NCBI GenBank assembly: GCA_002007465.1
Contig: LNAC01000065.1
Coordinates: 3,529,623-3,593,622, forward strand
DNA: 64,000 nt
Origin: Ailurus styani
Lineage: Eukaryota > Chordata > Mammalia > Carnivora > Ailuridae
Direction: 5' to 3'
A model generated the notes under the pieces. The model ran no database searches. It was not told the DNA's origin and saw nothing but the letters and a program-made list of their open reading frames with translations. Position 1 is the stretch's first letter. Each line of letters starts with the position of its first letter. The position numbers and the translations under genes were made by a program. Of the stretch, positions 22,783 through 32,820 are shown piece by piece.

Positions 22783-23190
22783 CTGTATTAGTCTGCTCTT
22801 ATAACCATAACAAAATACCATACACCAGGTGGCTTAGATTATAGGAATTTACTTTTCTAAAATTCTGGAGGCTGGAAGTACAAGATAAAGGTGCCAATAG
22901 GATCGGTCTCTGGCAAGGGACCTCTTCCTGGTTTGTAGATGGCTGCCTTCTTGCTGTGTCTTCATATAGCCTCTTCTCTGTCCACTCGCAGAGGATAAGA
23001 GAGAGAAAGCTATCTCTGGGGCCTCTCCTTCCTGAAAGGACATCAGTCCTATAAGATTGGGGCTCCACCCTTATGACCAAATTTAACTTGAATTTCCTCC
23101 TTAAAGGCCCTATCTCCAAATATAGTCACATTGGAACTCAGGGCTTCAACATGTGAATGAGGGAGAAGGCCCAATTCAGTGCATAACACC
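22783..23190 (-). mobile_element. MLT1-type MaLR LTR, antisense
   Basis: Begins 'tgtattagtctgctcttata', continues 'aaaataccatacaccaggtg', 'aaattctggaggctggaagt', 'ttcctggtttgtagatggct', 'tccacccttatgaccaaatt' and 'ctccaaatatagtcacattg', ending 'cagtgcataacacc'. Near full length. The 106-codon minus frame inside it is LTR sequence, not a gene. Confidence 0.88.
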
Positions 23191-23224
23191 TTTGTGTGCT
23201 GAGTTCACCATTAACGCCAAGTGA

Positions 23225-23400
23225 TGTAATGGGAAAGAGTGAGATTTTTACATGAGGCTGATGAGACCCACTCCTACCCTCACCACACTCACTACTCTGG
23301 GCAATTTAACCTCTGTAAGCCTCAGCAAGAACAACACCTAATAGGGCTATTGTGTACATGAAAGTGAAACAATATTGGTAAAGTGTCCAACTACATAAAT
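23225..23400 (+). mobile_element. MIR, sense
   Basis: 'ctctgggcaatttaacctct', 'gtaagcctcagcaagaacaa' and 'cctaatagggctattgtgta' match the sense MIR core and 3' part. Confidence 0.75.
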
Positions 23401-24844
23401 ACCTAAGCTGTTCAAAAGTTAATTCCCTATCCCTTTTCATGTACCAATAAGGAATAAATTAAATATTGATTCACTTGCCTTGATCAATATATTTGATTTT
23501 GGGGAGGAACATTGTGAGGCTGTTCAATCAAGTTTTTAAATAATGCTTTCTTCTGCATTGTTTTTATGGGTTCCTCATTCTCAAACAGCATTTGTTTTTC
23601 AACCATATTTTTATAGTTTAAACATTCATGTTTTACTTGAAAGATCTGTGTAAAAGTCTTGTCTACGGGTGGTCTGAAATGGAGTGTTTTAGATGAAACT
23701 GTTTATTTTGCAGATAATTCAGTAACAATTTTGTTTTGAATTTCCTGCCCTGGATAGTATTACATTTTACAAACATATGAGTGAGACATGCTGATGTAAA
23801 AAACAAAGATGCATTCATTCAGGACAAACACAGCCTTCCCAGATCATGAGGATCAACTACAGACTTCTCTGTACAATTCATCTGACTAATGTCTATAGCG
23901 CACTTGGCTACAGAAATTGTTTGAATCATCAACACAGAAATACACAATGCTTATTTTACAGAGTGCCACAATTTAGTTTTTGTTTTGGGAAAGAATTGAA
24001 GCACCATTTTGACCACACTGAAAGCAAAGCCAGTTGATTTGGGCCAATGATTTGGAGAGTCTTCAACTTAATCTTGGACATTAGAAACTCTGAAGTATGA
24101 GAAAAGGTGGGTTCATTCCTTCAATTTTTCATGATTTTATTATACCCCTTGCTGTACCTCCTTGGAATATTCAAAAGGAGAAGTTTAGCTTCTAGCTGTT
24201 CCTTCTGCTTAGAACATTGGCTATAGATTGAAATTACCTGAAGTTTTTAATATCCTGGTGCCAAAGTCACTTAATCCAATTAAATCAAAATTTTGGGGGT
24301 GGGCAAAAGTATCCGTGTGTATTGTTTAAAGTTCTCCGGGAATGTCTAACCAAGAGGCAACCACCATCTTAGAAGAAAAAAAGACAAATCCTTTTGACTA
24401 GCGCAGTAGTTTTCAACCAGCTGAACAGTACATCACCTGGGGGAATTAGGAGAGACTGTCAGTGCCTGGGGGCCCACAGTAAGGTGCTCGAATTTCATTT
24501 GTTTGAGATTTTTTTTCTATTAGACAACACCTTCTCTGTATTCATATGCGGAGCTAAGCCCAAAGCAGGGTGAGCTACGAGAGCAAAAATAGCAAGCTCC
24601 GTTTCTCGCCTCCGCAGATCACTGCATGGTGCTTAGGTATATGCTTCTTAGGTTCTATTGTCTTTTATTGAATGCTTTTACCTTCCACTTCCATACAGAT
24701 ACTCACATGGTTAAGACAAAGGAAAAGATAAATATGTACTTCCAAAAAGATGAACTGCACATATAAGAAGAACAAAAATACTTTTAAGCCAAAAATGTTT
24801 TCACACACACACATACACACACACAAATCAAAAACAGTCAACTT
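23401..24844. other. No gene; a possible hAT fragment and a short (CA)n
   Basis: AT-rich, mostly unique. 24400-24485 ('gtagttttcaaccagctgaa', 'acatcacctgggggaattag') resembles the 5' end of a MER5B/MER58-like hAT element. A short (AC)n sits at 24803-24826. Confidence 0.4.
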
Positions 24845-25250
24845 ACCTTTGAGCATTTACAGTACCAAGAACTATGCTAAGTATTTCTTGTACATTTTCT
24901 TTTTTTAAAAAAAAGATTATATATTTGTTTGAGAGAGAGAGAAAGTAGAGAGAGAGAGGGTGCGGACACAAGGGCACAGAGGGAGTGGGAGAAGCAAGCT
25001 CCCCAGTGGGCAGGGAGCCCAATACGGGGCTCGATCCCAGGACCCCAGGATCATGACCTGAGCCAAAGGCAGATGCTTACCAACTGAGCCACCCAAACAC
25101 CCCGTATTTCTTGTACATTTTCTTATTTAAGAATCTAAGAATCCCGTGAGGTAAAGACTACAATTAGCCTCATCCTTTCTATGTGAAAACTGAAGGTTTA
25201 TTTCCAAGGTTACATGCCTTTTAAGTGGCAGAGTGTCATGTCTGAAATTT
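24845..25250 (-). mobile_element. MIR, antisense, split by a SINE
   Basis: Left part 24845-24901 ('agtaccaagaactatgctaa'), right part 25125-25250 ('atcccgtgaggtaaagacta', 'ttccaaggttacatgccttt', 'aagtggcagagtgtcatgtc'). Joined across the SINE, the two give a continuous antisense MIR. Confidence 0.75.
24902..25103 (-). mobile_element. SINEC, antisense, inserted in MIR
   Basis: T-tail, (GA)n-rich body, ending gagccacccaaacacccc. Flanked by a perfect 21-bp target-site duplication at 24881-24901 and 25104-25124 (starts gtatttcttg, ends cattttctt). Confidence 0.96.
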
Positions 25251-27769
25251 ATGCTATTTGTAAGATAACATGTTTAGCTTCTCATTTTCATGGATGCTGG
25301 CAAAGACATGAGACTCCTGGGTCAAAGACAAAGGACAGAGCAGGCAGCATGGGTTTCATGTTCCTGTTGGTTACCCTTGCCCCTCTAATCCCTGGGATGT
25401 AATGCGGACACAGACCCAGGTGGTTTTAATGGGTTGCATGCAAACTTGTCCAACATTTGCCCTGGATGGAGACATTGTCTTTACTGTAGTGGACAGCAAA
25501 TAAATATGCTCTCTGCTCAGAGACACGTGGACTATTTCTGTTTTCTTAGGTTGTTCACTATACAAAATGTTTTGAAAAACATTCCCAAATAAAGGCTGTC
25601 AGTGCCTTAGCTGGAGAGATGTGCAGAAATGTGAGAGACCCATGGGGAATTGTCTTCCAACATGGAGTCCTATTTTGAGCCCAGTCTGACTTTTGTCTAT
25701 ACTTTTAACTACTTTTCTTTGATAAACTGGAATAAGTAATCAGAATAGAAGAGACAGAAAGATAACGTTCAAAGGAGTAGAGTGGGAAACTGTGGAATAA
25801 GTGTCGACATTGAGAGAGGAAATAACTAGTTCCATTTTTCATGTAAGAGTTACTGACTTAAGGATATGAATCACTTTTACCAGGAGCTAGTCTCCATTCT
25901 GTTTCTTGTTACCTTGATTTTTCTGGGGATAATTGAGATTCTTTACTCACTCTCCTACTGCTGGTACCTGGAGAAGTCAATGAAAAAGGCATGGAGATTG
26001 AATGTTTTCCCTGCTAGAACATCATGCCAGGAAATGAGGTCTTAGAGCTTCCTCTAGGATAGAGTGATTTTCTTCACAGCAGCAACATTGTAAATAAGAT
26101 ATTATTAATATACGTTATTGAACCATAACCAGATTATGGGATTCATAATTTTAGTGTTTCTGTGTGAAATGTAATTTTAGGCAACCAACCTTTGAACAAA
26201 CTCTTGGAATGTAATTCACTGTAAATGGAGAGTATTTCTGTAGTATCAATTGTTTTGCATATACTTGTTTTAAAGAGGTAAACTTTGAAACCCAGTTTTC
26301 AATTGTTTCTTGAATGCAACTTGACTAAGGTGCCATATATCCTCTAACAGCGATTTTTTGGAAAAAATCAGCAAGGCACTAAGAGAAAGAATCTTAAATA
26401 CAACAAGGCTGCATGCATTCTAATATCAACTGGATAAATTACCCAAATATATAATTTAAGAGCAGGATAATAGAATATAAACTGAAATGGTGCATACATT
26501 AACATGACATGAATTATATTGTTTTAAGATATAAAGTGTCTGTTCCTCAATTTATAGATGAATGCAGAGGTTCAGTGAGTGCTTTGCTGGCTTCCTACCC
26601 TTATGAGAACAGCCAATAATTATCTTAATATCTCCTGAAATGATCTACAAGTAATTCAAATTGATGACAACTTGAGCAGTGCCAAACGACTTGGCAGGAA
26701 GACAGAGACTTCTTTGAACACGACCATTTGTGCTGACCTGCTCTGTAACCTGATATAATGTGATTTGACTGATGCAGCATAACATTAAGCATCTAGTACA
26801 AAACTGGGAAGTGGCACTTTCTCCAAGTCATCAACATGAGAAAAATATGACTCTGAACTGTGTATGTTGAAAGGGAATCATTTTCTTCTAGCTATTTGCT
26901 AGTTTAACATGAGACTGTCGAGTCTGGGTCAACTTGCCTATGTATATGAGCTGGACAAGCCCAGGGGGATCTGTGGTGCTTCACCATCCAGAGGTAGTAA
27001 ACTGGCCAATAGAGGGCAGATTGTTGAAAGCAGAGATACCTTTTCTGCAGTGCTATTTCTCTGTGTAGTATGGCTTGGGGAATCTTTTCCTGCATTTTAA
27101 GTATCACTTTTATTTTTAGGATCATTAATCCCAACTCTTTCCATTCCTAACTTTTACTGAAGATGAAAAGATAATCCATCTATTGATTTGAAATTATCCC
27201 TATGACATTTTTGTCAATTAGATTACTTCCCTAAATAAACTGACTTAATTTTTGTCAAGGAATAAATTGACATGGTTATGGGCATCAGAGACAGCATGGT
27301 ATCTCTTCTATCCTGTCTCTTGCTTGTGACAATGGTGACATTTTGTGACCTTTCCATTTCAGTGTGTCTCATGGATCAAACTCTTCCATTTATTACAATC
27401 TTCTTTTCATTGACTGCCACATACTGAATTTTTTGTTCTGGAAAAAAGTATTTTATTTTTATAGAAGATAATATCAGTGTTAAGGATAAGTTTTGAATAG
27501 AAGCTAATTCTTAAAACCTCTTTACTAACATCAATTAATTATTAAATAAATATTAAGTGTAGATGAACTATGAACCAAGTGGAGCCTATATCATACAAAG
27601 AGATGAATTATACATAGTCTCTACAATTAAAGAGTTTATAGTCCTGCCTTTCTCAAAAGAAGTTACCAGTTCTCTTTGCTAAATAAATCACTTGATCCTT
27701 TAATTTTTTTTCAGCTTTATTTATTGGTACAGATATTCAAATGTAAGTTTGCTAAAAGGCACAGGTAGC
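25251..27769. other. No recognisable feature (2.5 kb)
   Basis: AT-rich and apparently unique. Only short frames of 60-76 codons with no motif. No repeat family recognised. Confidence 0.4.
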
Positions 27770-28015
27770 AGACCCCTCTGTACCCAGATCCCCATTAGCA
27801 GGCCTCAGCTCCAAGGCCTGTCCTGGAATTGCCCTCAGCTGCCTTGCTCAAGAATGTGTCCCCTCCCCAGAGTATCTGACATCCAGTGACTGGGCAATGC
27901 TCATGAATAAAAGCCCAGCCGTCTCCTCCTAATTCAGGGCAACTCTGAAGGGCCATCCTGGCTCCAGAGCTTCCTTTGGAATGTTTAAATTGCCCGTGTA
28001 GGTATGAGTTTCCTA
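27770..28015. other. GC-richer island in AT-rich DNA; possible decayed LTR
   Basis: Much richer in C and G than either flank. Contains 'gctcatgaataaaagcccag', which could be a polyadenylation signal or TATA-like box of an LTR. I cannot name a family and no terminal structure is clear. An ancient exon or regulatory element is the alternative. Confidence 0.3.
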
Positions 28016-28850
28016 AAATTGGGAATATAATCTCATGGAACGTGTTAGAGTAAACATGTTAATTTATATCTGGTCCTCCCTAAAATCCTACTAAAATGAC
28101 ATCAAAGGAATAAAAAAAGATTAAAAAAAACAAGGATAAAAAAAGAATTAAAGAAAAAACTACAATAGACTAAAAACATAAGATTTGTAGATTCTGGGAA
28201 GCTGATGGTGGTAACTGACATATCAAACTACAGGAATCTTGAATCTATGTCTGCTAGTGGGAGAGTCAGGAGGAACTAACCATTGTGTCCTATGGGTGCT
28301 TGGAAAGGCTAAAGAACTGATGGTATTAGGTACCTCAGGACTGGATACAGGATTGGACTGAGGAAAGGAAGAGCCAATGAAAGTCTTGGAAGCATCAGAC
28401 TACCAAATTCCCTTCATGATTGCACGTGACTACCTTTCTCCAACCCATGAAGGACTGGAGTAAAGTTTTCTCACTATGGATACTGAGTGAGACAAGTCCT
28501 GAATTGAGGAATACTGAACACATGCTGCACTGTGAGATCCTCATGACATTCTTTCCCTGCTTAGTTCTTAGAATGTTCTCAGTTGGGTGATTTCCCCAGG
28601 CAAGAGGTTGGAAAAGTCCTTTCTGGGGAAAACGACTAACCTAAGAAAAAGTCCTGTATACTGAACTGGGGGCCCTCAGTGAAATTGCTGCATTTTAATT
28701 TGATCATGCAACATTAAGAGCCCAGCAATTGTCAGGATTAATCATGTATACAGAGCTTCCAGTGATCATTTTAGTGCATCGCTTTTTAATGCGAAAAGAT
28801 AGCCAAAATTCACTTAACTTTCAAGGAAACCTCTGTAACAGAGAAAGAAA
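28016..28850. other. No recognisable feature
   Basis: A-rich patch at 28110-28165, otherwise unique. No gene. Confidence 0.4.
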
Positions 28851-28891
28851 GTAGAGTAGGGGAAGGGGAAGGGAAAGAAGAGAAGGGGAGG
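28851..28891 (+). repeat. Polypurine, G-run-rich tract
   Basis: Purine-only stretch with G-runs at 28859-28862, 28865-28868, 28871-28873 and 28885-28888. The fourth loop is long (11 nt), so G-quadruplex potential is marginal. Confidence 0.75.
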
Positions 28892-28949
28892 ATAAAGTCA
28901 GAAGACACAGAGGTTGCACAGACCAATGAACACATGTGCACATGCATGA

Positions 28950-28950
<1 letters not shown>

Positions 28951-29000
<50 letters not shown>
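28951..29000. repeat. (CA)n microsatellite
   Basis: About 25 CA units, ending exactly where the LTR at 29001 begins. Confidence 0.97.
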
Positions 29001-29003
<3 letters not shown>

Positions 29004-29349
29004 TATAGCCTGAATATTTGTGTTCCCCCCAAACTCGTATGTTGAAACCTAATCTCCAATGGGATGGTATTTGAAGGGGGGATTTTGGGAAGCAATTATG
29101 TCTTGAGGGTGGATCCCTCAGGAATGGGATTAGTGTCTTTATAAAGGAGACCTCAGAAAGCTCTTCCATTATGTGAGAATCCAGTGAGAAGATTGACAGA
29201 TACAAACCAGGAAGTGCGTTCTCACCAGACAGTGGATCTTCTGGCACCTTGATCTCAGTCTTCCCAATCTCTAGAACTATGAGAAATAAATTTCTGTTGT
29301 TTATAAACTACCCAGTCTTTGGCATTCTTTTATAGCAGCCTAAAACAGA
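29001..29349 (+). mobile_element. MaLR LTR (MLT1/MST-type), sense
   Basis: Starts tgctatagcctgaatatttg, then 'gtatgttgaaacctaatctc', 'gagggtggatccctcaggaa', 'aaaccaggaagtgcgttctc', 'ctagaactatgagaaataaa', and ends 'gcagcctaaaacaga'. The AATAAA lies close to the 3' end as in a sense LTR. Same family group as the antisense copies at 10.1, 19.6 and 22.8 kb. The 145-codon minus frame over the (CA)n and LTR is not a gene. Confidence 0.88.
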
Positions 29350-29351
29350 CT

Positions 29352-29437
<86 letters not shown>
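29350..29437. repeat. (TC)n(CA)n compound microsatellite
   Basis: CT dinucleotides (29350-29404) then CA dinucleotides (29407-29437), directly after the LTR end. Confidence 0.97.
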
Positions 29438-29439
<2 letters not shown>

Positions 29440-29539
29440 CTACCTTAATTAAAATGCTGGTATAGTTTGTACACATGAAATAAGAACAAGGGGCCATAAA
29501 ATAAAGAGCAGTCAGATAATTAAAAAAGAGCTCTTAGAA

Positions 29540-30650
29540 ATTTTTTTTAAAATGGTAACATAAATTAGAAGTCAAACAGAAGGGTTGGGAGATAAATTTT
29601 AAAATACCTTCCAAGAAGTACAATGAAAATAATAGGGACAAGTTAAAAAGGATAAATTCAGGAGGTCTGATATTCCACTAATTCTAGAAGGAGAGAGCAA
29701 AGAAAGGAGATGGGTGGAAATGATCAAAATATACAAATCTTCTCCAGAGTCTCCAGTTTGAAAAACCCACTAAGGTTTCAGCAAGAAATTTCAAGCACCT
29801 AACAAAAGATAGCATCTGGATAGTTCAAATGTCAAGTCCAAACTGAAGAATCTTTAAAACTCCAAGTTTCTAAAAAGAAAAAGAAAAAAAACCCAAGTCA
29901 CATGTAAATGAATTAGAAATGATAATAGCATTAAGTAACTTTGGAATCCAGAACAAGAACTAACAAATTATGGCCTGATTTTGTAAATAAAGTTTTATTA
30001 AAGCACTGTCATGCCCATTTGTTTACAAATCTTCTATGGCTACTTTTGAGCTAATATAGGAGAGATGAATAGTTGCAATAAATATCACATAGCCTGCAAA
30101 GGCTAAAAATTTAATATCTGGTTCTTTATAGAAGAAAATTTGCCAACACCTGAAAACCTAGAAGACAAATGTATAATATTTTCAAAATTATGAGAAAATA
30201 TGATTTGTAACTGATAATGCAACCCAGCCGTACTAAAAATCAATCATGGATGTAGAATACCGGTGTTTGTAAGACTTGTAAAATCTTGACTATTTTACCT
30301 CCCAAACACCATTCCTCAGAATGCTAGTAAAAAAGATAAAGGGGATTTGCAAGGAAATTGATTAAAGGAAATTTTAGGATAAAATCTGTAGATGAAATAA
30401 TGCAGTTTGAAGTAGATGGGTAAAAGATTTAGTAGAGATATTCCAATGACTATCTGGAACATTGGGTAAATGTATTTAGAGGAAGTTGGAGCAATTGGGA
30501 TAAATTGTAGGTACACATATATTTTAAAGCAAGTACAAAATATATGGTAAGTATATCTGCAGGGAAGCAAAGTTTGTACAAGAAAGAAAATGGATTAATA
30601 GCATACTTAGCAGGTTAACTGTAAACAATATTTATCTGGTCATAGTAACA
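29540..30650 (+). mobile_element. Ancient L1M-like sequence, sense, interrupted by a hAT MITE
   Basis: Right of the MITE, 'ctagaagacaaatgtataat', 'ttcaaaattatgagaaaata', 'gataatgcaacccagccgta', 'tgactattttacctcccaaa' and 'ccattcctcagaatgctagt' follow a pattern typical of the 5' part of old L1M elements. The left side is AT-rich and fits less clearly. Boundaries uncertain. Confidence 0.5.
29949..30152 (+). mobile_element. hAT-superfamily MITE
   Basis: Contains 'aactaacaaattatggcctg', 'ttttgtaaataaagttttat', 'cccatttgtttacaaatctt' and 'cctgcaaaggctaaaaattt', ending 'tttgccaacacctg', a degenerate terminal inverted repeat. A well-known abundant mammalian hAT MITE; I do not assign the exact family. 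Confidence 0.78.
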
Positions 30651-30713
30651 GTGAATACTAATTTAACCCAAAAATGTGATGTAACCATAACCCTAATTGG
30701 AGGGAACTGTGTT

Positions 30714-30766
30714 TGAGTGTGTGTGTGTGTGTGTGTGTGTGCACGTGTACGCGTGTGCACTCATGT
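30714..30766. repeat. (GT)n with a purine-pyrimidine alternating 3' flank
   Basis: GT repeats then alternating purine/pyrimidine sequence (gcacgtgtacgcgtgtgcac), a classic Z-DNA-prone composition. Confidence 0.9.
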
Positions 30767-31020
30767 ATGGTGAGTGGCACATAAGACACCTAATCTTTCT
30801 CTTCCATGTAAGGATTAAATAATTAATAGCAGTATAGTCATATTGTCATGTTATGTTGAAACATGGATATAAATATGCTTTTAAAAAGCTAAAAATACTG
30901 AAAGTGGTTACTTCTGAGTGGAAATCAGTTGTTAGTGAGGAGACTCAGGAGTAGGAAGAGATGAGACGGAAGATAGCAGTTTATCATTTTGTCTAGTATG
31001 TTTGTTTTCTTTTTATTTAA

Positions 31021-31231
31021 TTTTTTTATTTTTAAAGATTTATATATTTATTAGAGTGGGGAGTGGCAGAAAGAGAGGGAGAGAGAATCTCAAGCAGACT
31101 CCCCATCTCAAGGAGACTCTCCGCTGAACACAGAGCCTGACATGGGGCTCCATCTCACAACCCCGAGATCATGACCTGAACTAAAACCAAGAGTCCGAGG
31201 CTTAACCAAGTGAGCCAGCCATCCAGGCACC
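31021..31231 (-). mobile_element. SINEC, older subfamily, antisense
   Basis: AAAGATTTATATATTTATT, body, 'gagatcatgacctgaactaa', 'accaagagtccgaggcttaa', ending 'gccatccaggcacc'. Diverged; target-site duplication not clear. Confidence 0.9.
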
Positions 31232-32217
31232 TCTATTCTTTGTTTTTTAAACTGAAAACCTCAATTACTTTTTTAGGAATGACAGTTAACTCTTAGTAAA
31301 GAAAAGAGAGAGATCTGAAGTCTAACCATTTAATAATTTGAGCCTATTTGAAATTCTTCAATTACCAGCTTCCATGTACAAAGTCAGTTGTTCACAGAGA
31401 CTGAAATTTTTTCAGGGTGAAATGTCACCATTTTGTAGACAAAAATTTTCCTCATTTTGATTGCACATAGCTACTTCAGAATGAAGAAGCAGATCTGATC
31501 ATTGAGAATTTGAAAATGGTTCACCTTCCTAGAAAGAGGTCACATATTCAAGGGAAAGTGGTGAAATGTATTCTTTTCTAGCAGTTCCAGCAATCTATAA
31601 TAAAGACAGTCATTGAAAAGATTTTTAGAATGTAAAATTAGCTTTAAGGCTGGTGGCTTAATGCCAGAAGAAATTAATAATCTCTAATTAAGAGATGAAG
31701 ATAAATATAAAACTGATAGATACAAAAATCTGCTCATTAGATTGAAAGATTAACCTGACCTACAATTTGGATATTTCAATGTACATTCCTAAACAATGAC
31801 TGAATGCCCAGTAGCATTAATAACTGCTGCATCTTTTATGCACACTTAATAATACACTTCCACGGGTGATTATAATTTATAATGCAATGCATATTTTATA
31901 GAGATTCAATCACATACTTTCCTAAAGAAATTTTTATCTCAAGTGCTATTGGAAGTAGAACCCAAAAGGTCACTAACGTTCTCACTAAAATTCATGGAAA
32001 CATGGTAGTGCTCTTAGAACAATTAGAAATATAATTCATTTTGATGTCAAAAAAATTTATGCATAAATTTCCAGAAATATAGGAAATGAGAAATAGGCAA
32101 CTTCCAAAATCCCCAGGCATCAGAGTATCTTCAAGTTTTGGAGAAAGCAAATAAAAGGATAAAGAATAAAATATCATACATAGGTAAAATAATGGAGGAA
32201 GACAGTTGAGAATTAAC
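31232..32217. other. No recognisable feature (1 kb)
   Basis: AT-rich, no gene. Possibly decayed LINE DNA but no diagnostic block seen. Confidence 0.4.
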
Positions 32218-32230
32218 ATCATACTGTAGG

Positions 32231-32422
32231 GGTGCCCGGGTGGCTCAGTTGTTAAGCATCTGCCTTCAGCTCAAGTCATGTTCCCAGAGTCCTGGGATTG
32301 AGCCCCACATCGGGGTCTCTGCTTGGCAGGAAGCCTGCTTCTCTCTCTCCCACTCCCCCTGCTTGTGTTCTCTCTCTCGCTGTGTCTCTCTGTCAAATAA
32401 ATAAATAAAATCTTTTAAAAAA
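32231..32422 (+). mobile_element. SINEC (arctoid-type), sense, first of a pair
   Basis: Head 'gtgcccgggtggctcagttg', body with 'ccctgcttgtgttctctctc', AAATAAATAAAATC tail. The target site atcatactgtagg lies at 32218-32230 and again at 32423-32435. Confidence 0.96.
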
Positions 32423-32435
32423 ATCATACTGTAGG

Positions 32436-32677
32436 GCGCCTGGGTGGCTCAGTGGGTTAAAGCCGCTGCCTTCGGCTCAGGTCATGATCCCAGGGTCCTG
32501 GGATCGAGTCCCGCATCAGGCTCTCTGCTCGGCAGGGAGCCTGCTTTCTCCTCTCTCCTCTCTCTCTGCCTGCCTCTCTGCCTACTTGTAATCTCTCTCT
32601 CTGTGTCAAATGAATAAATAAAATCTTTAAAAAAAAAAAGAAAAGAAAGGTTTAAAAAAAAATAAAAAATTAAAAAA
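32436..32677 (+). mobile_element. SINEC (mustelid-type), sense, second of a pair
   Basis: Head 'gcgcctgggtggctcagtgg', mustelid-type body, long impure A-tail to about 32677. The same target sequence atcatactgtag follows at 32678-32689, so this SINE shares its target site with its neighbour. Confidence 0.95.
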
Positions 32678-32820
32678 ATCATACTGTAGAAAAGGCAGTT
32701 ATTTTGGAATATGATTGTCAGGATCCCTTAGGNAAAGGTTTAAAAAAAAATAAAAAAATAAAAAAATCATACTGTAGAAAAGGCAGTTATTTTGGAATAT
32801 GATTGTCAGGATCCCTTAGG
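32646..32820. repeat. Direct duplication around a single N (probable assembly artefact)
   Basis: 32646-32732 and 32734-32820 are two 87-bp copies, offset 88, split only by the N at 32733. I see one difference, in the A-rich run (aaaaaatta versus aaaaaaata). Confidence 0.93.

Noticed and set aside
19642..23190. Endogenous retrovirus provirus between two same-orientation LTRs (19642-20010 and 22783-23190)
   Set aside because: The intervening 2.8 kb contains a microsatellite, an L1, MIRs and a SINE, but no recognisable retroviral coding sequence, and the two LTRs are clearly different in sequence. They are independent solo LTRs.
28810..29247. 145-codon minus-strand frame
   Set aside because: It runs through a MaLR LTR and a (CA)n microsatellite; the valine-cysteine repeat is the translation of the dinucleotides.
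28951..29437. CRISPR-like or other spaced array
   Set aside because: The repeats are contiguous dinucleotides without spacers, in a mammalian genome.
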